Positions 45,300 to 55,666 of a DNA stretch of 64,000 nucleotides are shown piece by piece. This stretch comes from Protopterus annectens (lineage: Eukaryota > Chordata > Ceratodontiformes > Protopteridae). The notes under the pieces were generated by a model, which was given only the letters and a program-made list of their open reading frames with translations, was not told the DNA's origin and made no database searches. Each line of letters opens with the position of its first letter. The stretch's first letter is position 1. The stretch covers positions 628,120,019-628,184,018 of the forward strand of contig NC_056743.1 of assembly GCF_019279795.1 (NCBI RefSeq). The letters are read 5' to 3'. The position numbers were made by a program, and so were the translations under genes.

Positions 45300-48200
45300 G
45301 ATTTAACATAGGTATCTTTAAACACTGATGTCTTAAATAATCCAAATAAGAGATCCAATCTGTTAAGGTATTTAAAATTAAATGAAGCTCAAGTAGTCTT
45401 TCTACAAGAAACTTATTTTAAAATAAATGATAAAACTATATGGAACCCTAATGAATACATAACTCTAGCTCAGTCTTCCTATAAATCAAAGACCAGAGGA
45501 GTAACAATTCTATGGAAAAATAATTTTATTAACCCTGAAATTACATACAAATATGTAGATAAAGATGGACTTACAGCTATTGTTGTATTGAAATTTAATA
45601 ATATAATATGGACATTAGTAAATTTATATTGGTTTCTTGACATTGGAGTGGGGACTGCTAAAAGCACTTGGATCTTATTGCAAATAACTTTAAAGGTAAC
45701 ATACTAATAGGAGGTGACTTTAACTGTATTACTGATATTTCTGAAACCACTATTAAGAAGCCCCTATGTCTTTCCTCCACTGAAAAACTTTTAAAAAATG
45801 GATTGAGACATTTAAATTAAGAGACGCTTTTAATGCTAAAGAAACCAATTCATTACTGTTTTCTCATCAAGACTATAGATTCGGCACCCAAACCAGAATT
45901 GATAAAATATGTTTCCCAAGATCTATATTCAAAGATTTTAACTTTTTCAGTAGTCCCATGTCCATTCTCAGATCATAATTCTCTTATTCTGAAACTTCAA
46001 ATAGATTTTAAGCCATTAATTATTACTTCCAGAATTCCTTCCTGTATTACAAAAATTAAAGAATTTAAGCCTTGGTTAGTATCAGAACTCCATTTTTTTC
46101 TGGACATTAATCACACTTCAGAAATTACTATAGTTATGGTATGGGATTCACTAAAAGCCTATATGTATGGCAAAACCCTTAATTGGTTCAAAAATAAAAT
46201 TAAAGAATGGGAATCAGAATTGCAGGAATTACAAAATCAACTTTTATTATTTAAATCCAAAAAGGATTCAAATTCTCCAAAAATAAAAAGAAAATAGAAG
46301 ACCTAAATAAAAAATACAATGAAATATTAACCCATAAAACCAACCTAGCCATAGAAAGATTAAAAATAAATTCTTATGCTACTTCTTCAAAGCATTTGCA
46401 TAATTTATCTCTAACGATTAAAATGCAATCTAAAGCCAATAATATTGTTAACATCCTACAGGTGGGGAAGAAAAAGAAAGTCTCGGATACAGGTGATATA
46501 TTGAATGCATTTAATCATCATTATGCAAAACAGTATAAAAGTGGAAATATTCCAGTTGAACAATTGAATCTAGAAGCTATATATACCAACATAAAAAAAT
46601 TCTGAAGAATTAAAGATAGAGCTGAAAAAAACAATCACATGGAAGGAAATTACGGACAAGATTAAATAAAGTAAACCTAATAAAGCCCCAGGTATAGATG
46701 GTTTAATTATAGAATTATATAAACTTTCTCCTACATCTGTAACTTCTCTACTATATAAAATGTTACTTCAGGTTCAAACACAAGCAACAATCCTTCCTTC
46801 ATGGAGATATTCTTTAATTACTCTTATTTTAAAGAAAAATAAAGAACCTGACTATTGCAGTTCCTATAGGCCAATATCTTTATTGAACAATGATTGTAAA
46901 ATATTCATGTCAGTTATTGGTTAATAGAATAAAAATCCCATTATCCAAACTAATTAATGACAACCAAAGTGGATTCATATATAATAGATATACACACAAC
47001 AATATTAAAAGGGTGCTAACTTTAATTGATTACCTAAACAGGGGAAAAATCAAGACACTTTGATAATTGGTTTGGATATAGAGAAGGCTTTTGACTATTT
47101 AAGCTGGGATTATTTATTTAACATTTTAAATATGTTTGACTTCTCCCTCTCTTTTATTTCAATTATACAGAGTGTTTATGAAAATAATTTAGCGTATGTT
47201 AAAATAGGACCTTTTACTTCAGAAGCTATTCAACTTACTAAAGGCACTGAACAAAGTTGTCCCATGTCACCCATTTTATTTGCACTGGCTATAGAGATAC
47301 TTGCTATTTTAATACAAATCAACCCAAAGATAAAAGGTATAGATATATATGACAAATAAAGCTCTAAAATAATGCTGTTTGCTTATGATGTGCTTCTTGC
47401 CCTACCTAACTCAAAAGAAAGTATTAGATGAAGTAGCTCTATTAATACGAACATTTTATAAGATCTCAGGTCTTCACTTAATAAATCAAAATCAAAATGT
47501 TTGTTATTGAACAAAAAAAAAAGAAATACAAGTAAATAAAAACTACATTACTGGCTAACAAGTGTCCACTTTAAACTATTTAGGGATTGTTTTGTGTAAA
47601 GATACAGAAGCGATACTAAACATTAACTATAATAAGATTATTAGCTTAATCAAAACATTGGTGAACAAGTGGAACAACATATTTATAACCCTTGAGGATA
47701 GACTACAATTGATAAAAATGGTTTTACTCCCCAAGAAAATGTATGTAGCCCAAGCCGTTTTGCTGTCGCCTGAGAGAAGATTTCTTAAGGAAATAACTTC
47801 ACTCTTGTTAAAATTCCTATTGTTTACTAAAAGAAACAGAGTTGCATTCTCACATGACATCAGACAGTGGGAACAAGGTGGGCTACATTTTCCAGATACT
47901 GAATCTTATGTAAGAGCTTCCATATTCAAAACTGTTATAGACTGGATAAATCCTAACTACTCTTCTAACTGGAAGCTGATGCATTCAGTCATAATAACAA
48001 ATGAAAGTACCTTGTTAAAAAATCTCTCAGCAACAGACAAAGTCAATAAATTATGGCATTCGTTGAGTATAAATATACAATATAATTAACAAAACCTACT
48101 AAATCAAATCTAAACAATCAATCCTTTAATGTCTTCAGGAAGTTTGTTAATATGAATATGGACATAAACTTTGGTTTGCAGTATTAATCCCATTTAGCAT

Positions 48201-48347
48201 TACAAGGAACTTTCCTGATAGGGTACACAGAGAAGTTTTTATTTCTTGGGAACAGAAGAATTGAATTTGTTGGCAGCATTTCATCAGAGATCAAAAGGTC
48301 TTGGATACACAATATTTATTGACAACTTATGGATTAACATCTCAAGA
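45300..48347 (+). pseudogene. L1/Tx1 LINE ORF2, endonuclease and RT, broken
   Basis: The endonuclease has VSLNTDVLNNPNKRSNLLRY, FLQETYF and LIGGDFNCITD (about 45,705). The linker is open at 45,833-46,297 and 46,396-46,605. RT has SKPNKAPGIDGLIIELYKLS (about 46,675), YRPISLLNNDCKIF, DNQSGFIYNRYTHNN, GLDIEKAFDYLSWDYLF (47,060-47,110) and TKGTEQSCPMSPILFALAIE. The catalytic FADD site reads FAYDV near 47,380, a damaged box. Thumb and connection are open at 47,562-48,089. Several stops and shifts are present. Confidence 0.85.
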
Positions 48348-48734
48348 TTTAGGTTCATAGGTAGGTACTAGGCTATCTGCCCAAAGGCATTTATAAGCCT
48401 AGCCAGAATGTGTTGGCTTTTGACTCCCCCTTAGATTAGTTCCCTGTGCCTCTGTCCAGCAGACCCACTGAAGTGATCCCTGGGGTAAACTTTCTGTTTC
48501 CCATCCACTCGTCAAGGTTTCTTTTGAAGAGTGTTAGTGAGGAGCTCTGCCTAATGTAGATTAGAATCTTGTTCCAAAGCATGGGAAGTCTCTGGGACAG
48601 GAATCTATCCCTCCAGCACGTCTTATTTATTGTTGTGGTGAGGTTTAGATCCCTAGAGCATGTGGCTCAAGGGGATAAGGTTTTCTTTAGATGGAGCATG
48701 TCCATCAATTCTGGGTTGGACATGGCCTTGTATG

Positions 48735-51235
48735 TCAGGCAGAGATCATCTCTGAGTAGGCGGTATGCAACCAGTACAGCTGGAGTTTCTTCAGTCGAGC
48801 TGCATGGGGCACCTGTTTGAGGCCAGTGATCCTCTTAGTGAGGTACTTCTGTGGTCTTTCCAACTGTTGCAGGTGTCTTGTAAGGTACACCCTAAATGGG
48901 GCGTTGTACTCTATGATGGGTCTGATGAGTGATGAGTAGAGGGGCACAATGACCTCTTTCGATCTGGATGCGAACCCTTTTGTGATTAGGTGGGCCAAGT
49001 AGAAGGATTTTCTAACCACTTTGGCAATGTGATTATCAAAGGTGAGATTACAATCTACTTGGGTCCCCCAGATCCCTTATTATTCCTTCTGTATTTAGGG
49101 GATTACCACCTATGTGGTAGTTTGTGGGTACATTGTTTTTTCCAAAGAGGATGACTATGCACTTTTTGGCATTTAGCTTGAGGCCATGATTTTGACATCA
49201 GGTATCCGTCTCAGTGAGACCCTTTTGGAGGATGTCTGTGTCAGCCAGAGAGTCAATTATAGCCCCTAGTTTGCAGTCGTCTGTGAACTTGGTCAGCCAT
49301 AGTCCTCCTATGCTTGCCTGTACCTTTGAGAAGTATATGACAAACAGGAGGGGTCTTAGGACTGAGCCCTGGGGAATGCCACTTGTAACCGGTTTAGAGT
49401 CGGACCTAGCTCCTGCAACTCTCACCATGTGGGTTCTGTCTGTGAGCCAGATGGCAACTCATCTTGTGACATAGGGGTTTATGTTCAGGCTGGTGAGCTT
49501 GTCTATAATACCAGAATGCGGAATGGTGTTGAAGGCCTTTGCAAGGTGTAGGAAGGCTGTGTGTACCATCTTTACCTCATCTATAGCTTTGATAACTGTC
49601 TCAAAGAAGTCCACCAGGTTTAGGAAGCATGATCTGCCCTTAACAAAGCTGAACTGGGCAGGGTCCAGTGTCTGGAGGTTCCCAATGTCTCTATTAATGA
49701 GTTCCATGATGATGCGCTCCAAAGCCTTGCAGACCAAGCTAGTCAGGCTTATAGGGTGATAGTTCTCAGGGTCTGTTGTGGCTCCACCTTTGTGGAGCAG
49801 AATAACCGTTGCTGTGCACCACTCTATGGGTATGTAGCCTGTGGAAAGGCTGAATTTGAACAGTGTGTTTAGGTGAGGGGTTAGTTCGTCTTTGAGCTTG
49901 TGTAGAACGCAGCCTGGGACACTGTCCAGTCCCATTGATGCTGTGTTTTTGGCTTTAGAGAGGGCTGTTTTAACCTGAGTGTTTGTGATTTCAGGGACTC
50001 TGCATTCTTCTGGTATGGTTATGGGCCCTTTTGGCGGTGAGAAGGGGGGTGAAGTTTGCACTGAACCTGTCTGCCAGGATGTTGGTGATATTGGTTGGTT
50101 CAGTGTATTTTGTGCCATTCTGCACTAACTCCAAGCAGATCTGAGCATTGCCACTTAGATTCTTGACATAGCTAAAGAATGCCTTGTGGTTATCTTTGGA
50201 GTCCTTGGCAATTTTTCTTTCGAAGCTTGCCTTGGATGATTTTATGAGGGATTGTAGTTTCTTGCTGATACTGATCAGGGATGTCTTCCCTTCATGGAAT
50301 TTTACTCTTTTCTGTACTAGTTTCCTCCTTCTATTGTATAGCGTGTTTATGGCAGGAGTCCACCAGACTGGTTTCCTTTTCTTGGAGAAGTGAGTCTTGG
50401 TTTTGTTTGGGATGGCACGATCCATGCATTCTTATAGGTGCCCGTAGAATGCATTAGTAAAGTATTTTGTGGCTTGGACAGCGTTATTCCTCAGCATGGG
50501 GGCTTTGAAACTTTCCACCTCGGTCTTAAGTAACGTGAAGTTTGCTTTTGAAAAGTTTTTCATGGTGATTTCCTTGTCCGGGGTTGGGGGCGGAATGTGG
50601 ATATCCAAAATTATTTGTTTATGGTCAGATCTAACCAGCAAGGGCTTGACCTCCAGTGTGGAACACCGGTCGCCCATGCTGGTGATGACCAGGTCCAATA
50701 TGTTGTCACCTCTGGTGGGAGTGTTGACCAGTTGAACCAGGGCATTTGAGCTTATAAATTCTAGGAAATGTTGGGCAAGGGAGTTAGTACTTGAGTAGTT
50801 CTCCCAGTTAATGTTTGGGTAATTGAAATCACCCAATATTAGGGTGTTTGATAGGACCCTTATGTTTCCAAGTGTTTCCAGAAATGTGGAATGGGGGTCC
50901 TGAGACACGCTGGGTGATCTGTAGCAAGCTACAATTTGAATTGCAGTTTTGCCCATTGTTAGTTGCATGTGGATGATCTCTGAAGCATCGTGCTGTGCCA
51001 CTAACCTGGAGGTGTGGGTATCCTTGATGAATATGGATACGCCCTTGGCTTTTGTATTTTGATTCGGGTTCTGTGGCCGAAATGTATGGTATGAGTTGTA
51101 GCCTGGTAGTGCCAGGGTGCTCTCTGGAGCCTTAAACCAGGTTTCTGTTACTGCACGTATATCGATTTTCTCCATACTGAGGAGTGCCTCGAGTGCATGC
51201 ATTTTGAGGTTTAGACTTCTGGCATTGAGTAGCAT
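48735..51235 (-). pseudogene. CR1 copy C ORF2 (endonuclease-RT), broken
   Basis: The endonuclease is open as one 267-codon stretch, 50,432-51,235 (MLLNARSLNLKMHALEALLS, AVTETWFKAPES, LILGDFNYPNINW, VRSDHKQIILDIHI), including the SDH motif. The linker is 49,991-50,425 (KPVWWTPAINTLYNRRRKL). RT is 49,459-50,118 (MGLDSVPGCVLHKLKDEL, FSFVKGRSCFLNLVDFFETV) and 49,198-49,428 (TSGIPQGSVLRPLLFVIYFS). The C-terminal part is 48,735-49,019. At least four frameshifts separate these blocks. Confidence 0.87.
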
Positions 51236-51264
51236 TACCCTCAGTTTTTTGTTACTTGTGCTAT

Positions 51265-51782
51265 TTATGGCAGTGGGTTTGTCTTTTGAGCCTTGCCTAA
51301 AAAAGGCACTATGGGGGTGGCAAGAGCCTTGGCTAGTATTCGAAAGCCTAAGGGTGACAGGTGCAAGCCATTTCTAGTGAAGCAGCATGGCTTGTCGAGC
51401 ATGTCATCCCAAGCGGACAGACACTGGATCCCCTTTGAATGACACCAGAAACTTAGCCAATTGTTGAAATCGAGAATTTTTTCTTTATACCATGGTATCA
51501 TTCTTGGTGAGGGCAAAATGCTACTCAGGGTCAGGGTCATACCGGCCTGGGCTACGTGATCGGAGAGCTCTTCTATATCTCTTTTCATGTAGTCCAGGGA
51601 GGTACGGCTCAGGTAATTCACACCAACATGGACAATGACAGAGTCATATTTGTACTTGTTCTGGAGTGACCTGAGTGCTTGTGTTATGTGGTGGATCCTG
51701 GCACCTGACAGGCAGCTGTTACTACTACAGAGTGTTTTAACATACACCAAGGCTCTATGTAGAATAATTAACAATTCTTCTT
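51265..51782 (-). pseudogene. CR1 copy C ORF1, SGNH-esterase region
   Basis: Open for about 170 codons: CLSGARIHHITQALRSL, YDSVIVHVGVNYLSRTSLDY, LTLSSILPSPRMIPWY, WCHSKGIQCLSAWDDML and NGLHLSPLGFRILAKAL. CR1 ORF1 esterases read VHVGTNDL and D-x-L-H at the matching places; here they are VGVNYL and NGLH, so catalytic-site residues have changed. The reading methionine at 51,786 is just outside the CR1 and is not the original start, since the N-terminus is missing. Confidence 0.8.
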
Positions 51783-51788
51783 TCAAGA

Positions 51789-52510
51789 GTATCCCAAAAT
51801 GTATAAATTGACTCTTTGGAATTATATATAATAATGCTTATATGAAGAATACAATTTCATATTTATATAGAGAAATAATAACTTATAAAACAATTCCTAA
51901 AACCACCTATTGGTAATATATCACTAAAGAACTTTCGGTATATTTATCAACAGAAAATAAATCAAACATCTTACTTTCAGTTAAGGTAACATCTTACTCA
52001 TTGTACTGGAGAATATTTAAATGGAAATTTCTACATAGATCCTTTTTAATGCCTGATAAAATTTCAAAAATCAACTCTTCCGGAAATGGGTTATGTTGGA
52101 GATGTCAATGAACATCTAAAGAAGATTGGTTTCATATCTTTTATGACTGTACTGATATCAAAATATATTGGAATTATATTACTAATTTTCTGTAAGCTGT
52201 ATATACAGAATCATTGTTTTAACTAAAGCTCTAATCTTACTGAATGTAAATGAAGGCCCTCATATGAATAAAAAAAAAATTGTATTTAATATGGACAATA
52301 CTAGCAATAGCTAGGAAATGCATTATAAGGAAATGGAACTCCAATACAGCACCTACTATGGAAGACTTTCTACCTCTACTAAAGAAGACAGCATTAATGG
52401 AGATTAAAACCAAAGAGCTAAGAATTCATCCTAAACCATTAGTCAATAACCCTTGGAGGAAAATGTTGTCATTGACTGACACTTTGCAATTTGAATCAGT
52501 CTCTTCTTGA
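51789..52510 (+). pseudogene. L1/Tx1 LINE ORF2, C-terminal domain, broken
   Basis: Resumes after CR1 copy C: WRIFKWKFLHRSFLMPDKIS, then CWRC, FHIFYDCTDIKIYWNYI (a zinc-knuckle-like motif W-x2-C...H...C typical of L1 ORF2 C-termini), then ILAIARKCIIRKWNSNTAP (about 52,295-52,350) and the last exon-like block to the stop at 52,508-52,510. Frameshifts occur between these blocks. Confidence 0.8.
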
Positions 52511-52710
52511 TAACTTATGTATTATGACTCATCATCTATGCTCAGGAATTTGTTGGTATCTTAAGTTTACTTATGTCAGGCTGAATGTAAATATTACAGG
52601 AATAAAATCCTCGACTCAGGATGAAGTAACCAGCGATAATAAAGAAGAAACAATAAGTAAAATAAAAACTTGCTGGATATACACGGCATGTAACTCTTTA
52701 TCAGAAAAAA

Positions 52711-52754
52711 ATGTGAGCGCTTTCGCAGAGTCCTCTCTGCTTCATCAGACATAT
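52711..52754 (-). ncRNA. Type-I minimal hammerhead ribozyme (PLE-2 left arm)
   Basis: On the minus strand: ATGT (stem I), CTGATGA core, one extra A, GCAGAG-AGGA-CTCTGC (six-base-pair stem II with tetraloop), GAAA core, GCGC (palindromic mini stem III/loop), then TC at the cleavage position and ACAT closing stem I. All core nucleotides are present. Hammerheads of this tiny-stem-III form are known from PLE termini and are thought to work as dimers. Activity is inferred, not shown. Confidence 0.85.
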
Positions 52755-52861
52755 TGTAACAGTTAGAAATTCATTTAAATAGTGGTGCATCATGGTGTCA
52801 ACCAATCAGTTCCATGTTAAAATCAGTAAACCAAATAACAATGCTGATGGTATAAAAATAT

Positions 52862-52916
<55 letters not shown>

Positions 52917-53106
52917 TAAAAACACATATAACAAACACATATATAGACTGTATAAAATGTGAGACCCATTTCTAACCATCTGGGTACGATATTAAAAGCT
53001 ATATAAAAGATAGAAAAATATATATAAAAATAAATACTAAATAAGCTGGAGCATCAGTGCTTCAAGGCCCTATTTCTGAGAAATGGTTTTAAAGAAACCT
53101 TAGAGT

Positions 53107-53649
53107 TTAGACCAGGTGGTCTGTCTGCTTGGAACTTAATAATCCATTCTTGTTCCAAAGCTTCAGTATTGCTAATAATATTTCCACCTCTTTTATTTCT
53201 ATGGACAATATGGAGAACCAGGAACTTAAAAGTGTGTGTGTGTTCCCCTCTTGCATCATATGCATTGCTAATGCATTGCTTTCTTTTTTATTTCTAATAT
53301 CTCTCATGTGTTCTAAAATTCTGTCCTTCAATAATCGATTCGTTTTACCTATATAATAGGCAGGACATTTCATGCAGAAACTAAAGTATACTATATTTGC
53401 AGTGTGACAGTCAGCATAAAAGTGTGTATCAATGAAGAAACTTCTGATAGGGTATTTATACTGTCCCCCACCAAAAATGAATGGACACGCTGTGCATCTA
53501 CTGCAGGCAAACGTGCCCATCCTATAAGACTTCACATATTTTGGCTCATCTGTTTTCTTGTAGCACAATTGTCTTTTAAGAGACTTATTATTTTTAAAGG
53601 AGAAAGATGGTGTCTCTCCTATTATTCCATCAAATTCTTTCACACTCAA
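53107..53649 (-). pseudogene. PLE-2 left arm GIY-YIG endonuclease, broken
   Basis: An open stretch of 180 codons: VKEFDGIIGETPSFSFKNNK, the zinc-binding-type CSRCTACPF, a second cysteine pair around YADCHTANIVYFSFCMKC, then AYYIGKTNRLLKDRILEHMR. These are PLE-type linker cysteines followed by the GIY-YIG nuclease core. The C-terminal 40 residues differ in frame from the right arm, indicating a slip. Confidence 0.88.
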
Positions 53650-54018
53650 TAAGATATCCCAGTTATTTCTAACTATGTCACAAATTATATTAATGTTACT
53701 TGCAAAAGTCAGTGGTACTCACAGCATACTATTCATTATATTTCTTGCTGTGCCTGAAGTTGTTATAGTATTCACATTATGCATGGGTAAATCATTTGCA
53801 TGTTTTCTTCAAGCATTATAGTAAGGTTGGCATTTACCTTTCCTTTCTTTCCATGCTAAATCAATCTGCCTCTTAATATCTTTCATTTTGTATCCCCTTT
53901 CACTAAATTCATGCTTAAGAAGAGTCAGTGCTTCACATAAAGTTGTATCATCATTGTGTAGCTGCATGCAACAAACTATCTGTCCTTTCAAAACATTTGC
54001 TTTTGTAAATGATATTTT

Positions 54019-55194
54019 TTGCTGTGGCATGATGATGAGCTCCATCTTAAACAATTCTTGGGGTATATGAACACTATTACTCCATTCTTAAAATTTACCT
54101 ATAAGTATTCTGACAAAGAGATTGACTTCTTAGATGTGAAAGTTAAAAGAAATACCCCTGAACTAATTTCTACCTCATTGTATAGGAAGCCTGTCAGAAA
54201 AAATAATGTTTTGCATAATAGTAGTAAGCACCCTAGTTTTACAAAAGCAAATGTTTTGAAAGGACAGATAGTTCATTGTATGTGGCTACACAATGATGAT
54301 GCAACTTTATGTGAAGCACTGACTCTTCTTAAGCATGAATTTAGTGAAAGGAGGTATAAAATGAAAGATATTGAGAGGCAGATTGATTTAGCATGGAAAG
54401 AAAGGAAAGGTAAATGCCAACCTTACTATAATGCTAGAAGAAAACATGCAAATGATTTACCCATGGAAAATGTGAATACTATAACAACAACTTCAGGCAG
54501 AGCAAGAAATATAATGAATAATACGCTGCGAGTACCACTGACTTTTGCAAGTAACATTAATATAATTTGTGACATAGTTAGAAATAACTGGGATATCTTA
54601 TCGAGTGTGAAAGAATTTGATGGAATAATAGGAGAGACACCATCTTTCTCCTTTAAAAATAATAAGTCTCTTAAAAGACAATTGTGCTACAAGAAAACAG
54701 ATGAGCCAAAATATGTGAAGTCTGATAGGATGGGCACGTTTTTCTGCAGGAGATGCACAGCGTGCCCATTCATTTTTGGTGGGGGACAGTATAAACACCC
54801 TATCAGAGGTTTCACCATTGATGCACACTTTTATGCTGACTGTCACACTGTAAATATAGTATGCTTTAGTTTCTGCACGAAATGTCCAACCTATTATATA
54901 GGTAAAACAAATCGATTATTGAAGGACAGAATTTTAGAACACATGAGAGATATTAGAAATAAAAAAGAAAGCAATGCATTAGCAATGCTTGTGATGCAAG
55001 AGGGGAACACACACACTTTTAAGTTCCTGGTTCTCCATATTGTCCATAGAAATAAAAGAGGTGGAAATATTATTAGCAATACTGAAGCTTTGGAACAAGA
55101 ATGGATTATTAAGTTCCAAGCAGACAGACCACCTGGTCTAAACTCTAAGGTTTCTTTAAAACCATTTCTCAGAAACAGGGCCTTGAAGCACTGA
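54019..55194 (+). pseudogene. PLE-2 right arm RT tail and GIY-YIG endonuclease (391-codon ORF)
   Basis: A long open frame covering the RT end (HDDELHLKQFLGYMNTITPF), the thumb/linker KHEFSERRYKMKDIERQIDL, the cysteine set FCRRCTACPF and YADCHTVNIVCFSFCTKC, then the nuclease PTYYIGKTNRLLKDRILEHM and a C-terminal FLVLHIVHRNKRGGN. It ends with a stop at 55,192-55,194 close to the tail. The nuclease half looks intact; the element lacks most of RT. The start methionine is internal to RT, so this is a truncated gene. Confidence 0.9.
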
Positions 55195-55446
55195 TGCTCC
55201 AACTTATTTAGTATTTGTTTTTATATATATATTTTTTCTATCTTTTATATAGCTTTTAATATCGTACCCAGATGGTTAGAAATGCGTCTCACATTTTATA
55301 CAGTCTATATATGTATTTGTGTATATATATATATATATATATTTTTTTTTATACCATGAGCATTCTTTGGTTTACTGATTTTAACATGGAACTGATTGGT
55401 TGACACCATGATGCACCACTATTTAAATGAATTTCTAACTGCTACA

Positions 55447-55490
55447 ATATGTCTGATGAAGCAGAGAGGACTCTGCGAAAGTACTCACAT
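55447..55490 (+). ncRNA. Type-I minimal hammerhead ribozyme (PLE-2 right arm)
   Basis: ATGT (stem I), CTGATGA at 55,453-55,459, an extra A, GCAGAG-AGGA-CTCTGC stem-loop II (55,461-55,476), GAAA (55,477-55,480), GTAC (palindromic mini stem III), TC cleavage position, ACAT closing stem I. It differs from the left-arm copy only by GTAC for GCGC within the motif. Both tetranucleotides are self-complementary, which is compatible with dimer formation and with selection on the structure. Confidence 0.87.
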
Positions 55491-55552
55491 TTTTTTCTAA
55501 TAAAGAGTGGCGTGCAATGTTTATCCAGACAGTTTTTATTTTATTTATTGAA

Positions 55553-55666
55553 TGTAAATACTGTATATAGTTATCTAATTTATTATTTAAAATGTAAAAT
55601 AAGCATTCAATATGTTATATGTTTAAAATAAAAATTATCTGAGTAAAAAAAAAAGCAAGGGGAAAC
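55553..55666. other. A+T-rich junction
   Basis: Short A+T-rich spacer between the PLE tail and the gypsy body, with an A-run at about 55,647-55,656. Confidence 0.5.

Larger units (their letters stand above)
48348..51782 (-). mobile_element. CR1-type LINE, copy C (with ORF1 remnant)
   Basis: The longest CR1 copy (3.4 kb), minus strand, inserted in the L1/Tx1 ORF2 and flanked by TCAAGA at 48,342-48,347 and 51,783-51,788. It runs from the ORF1 esterase region through endonuclease, RT and C-terminus to the 3' UTR, ending in a single TTCATAGG-type octamer at about 48,350. The catalytic box reads FTDDCKLGA. It must be younger than the L1/Tx1 copy it interrupts. Confidence 0.9.
45290..52672 (+). 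mobile_element. L1/Tx1-type LINE (ORF2 part), split by CR1 copy C
   Basis: The plus-strand ORF2 runs from the endonuclease (LNEAQVVFLQETYF, about 45,390) through RT (48.1 kb) to the frame break at 48,347. It resumes at 51,789 with FKWKFLHRSFLMPDKISKIN and the cysteine-rich C-terminus (CWRC.., WFHIFYDCTDIKIYWN), and ends near 52,510. A 3' UTR with an A-rich tail runs to about 52,672. CR1 copy C (48,348-51,782) interrupts it with TCAAGA at both sides. Joining at TCAAGA keeps the reading TYGLTSQEYPKMYKLT. Confidence 0.85.
52657..54008 (-). mobile_element. Penelope-like element PLE-2, left (minus) arm
   Basis: A 5'-truncated PLE on the minus strand. It covers the RT tail from FTKANVLKGQIV (about 54,005) through SRTARNIMN-like linker and the GIY-YIG region (53,107-53,649; CMKCPAYYIGKTNRLLKDRI) to a 3' tail with a (TA)n run and a hammerhead motif. 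The end near 52,657-52,672 abuts the A-rich tail of the L1/Tx1 LINE. It is nearly the mirror image of 54,236-55,552. Confidence 0.9.
52657..55552. repeat. ~2.9-kb imperfect palindrome made of two PLE copies
   Basis: The left arm (52,657-54,008) and right arm (54,236-55,552) are inverted copies of about 1.35 kb, separated by about 225 bp unique to the right arm. The junction near 54,000-54,012 reads TTTGTAAATGA and has homology to both arms. By eye the arms differ at a few percent of positions. Confidence 0.9.
54005..55552 (+). mobile_element. Penelope-like element PLE-2, right (plus) arm
   Basis: A 5'-truncated PLE starting within the RT catalytic box (FVNDIF in place of FVDD, about 53,997-54,015). 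It continues through the RT tail (FLKFTYKYSDKEIDFLDVKV), the linker with zinc cysteines and GIY-YIG to a 3' tail with a short (TA)n and a hammerhead. About 225 bp at its start (54,010-54,236) has no partner in the left arm. The outer end shares GTTTTTATTTTA.TTATTG with the left arm. Confidence 0.9.
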
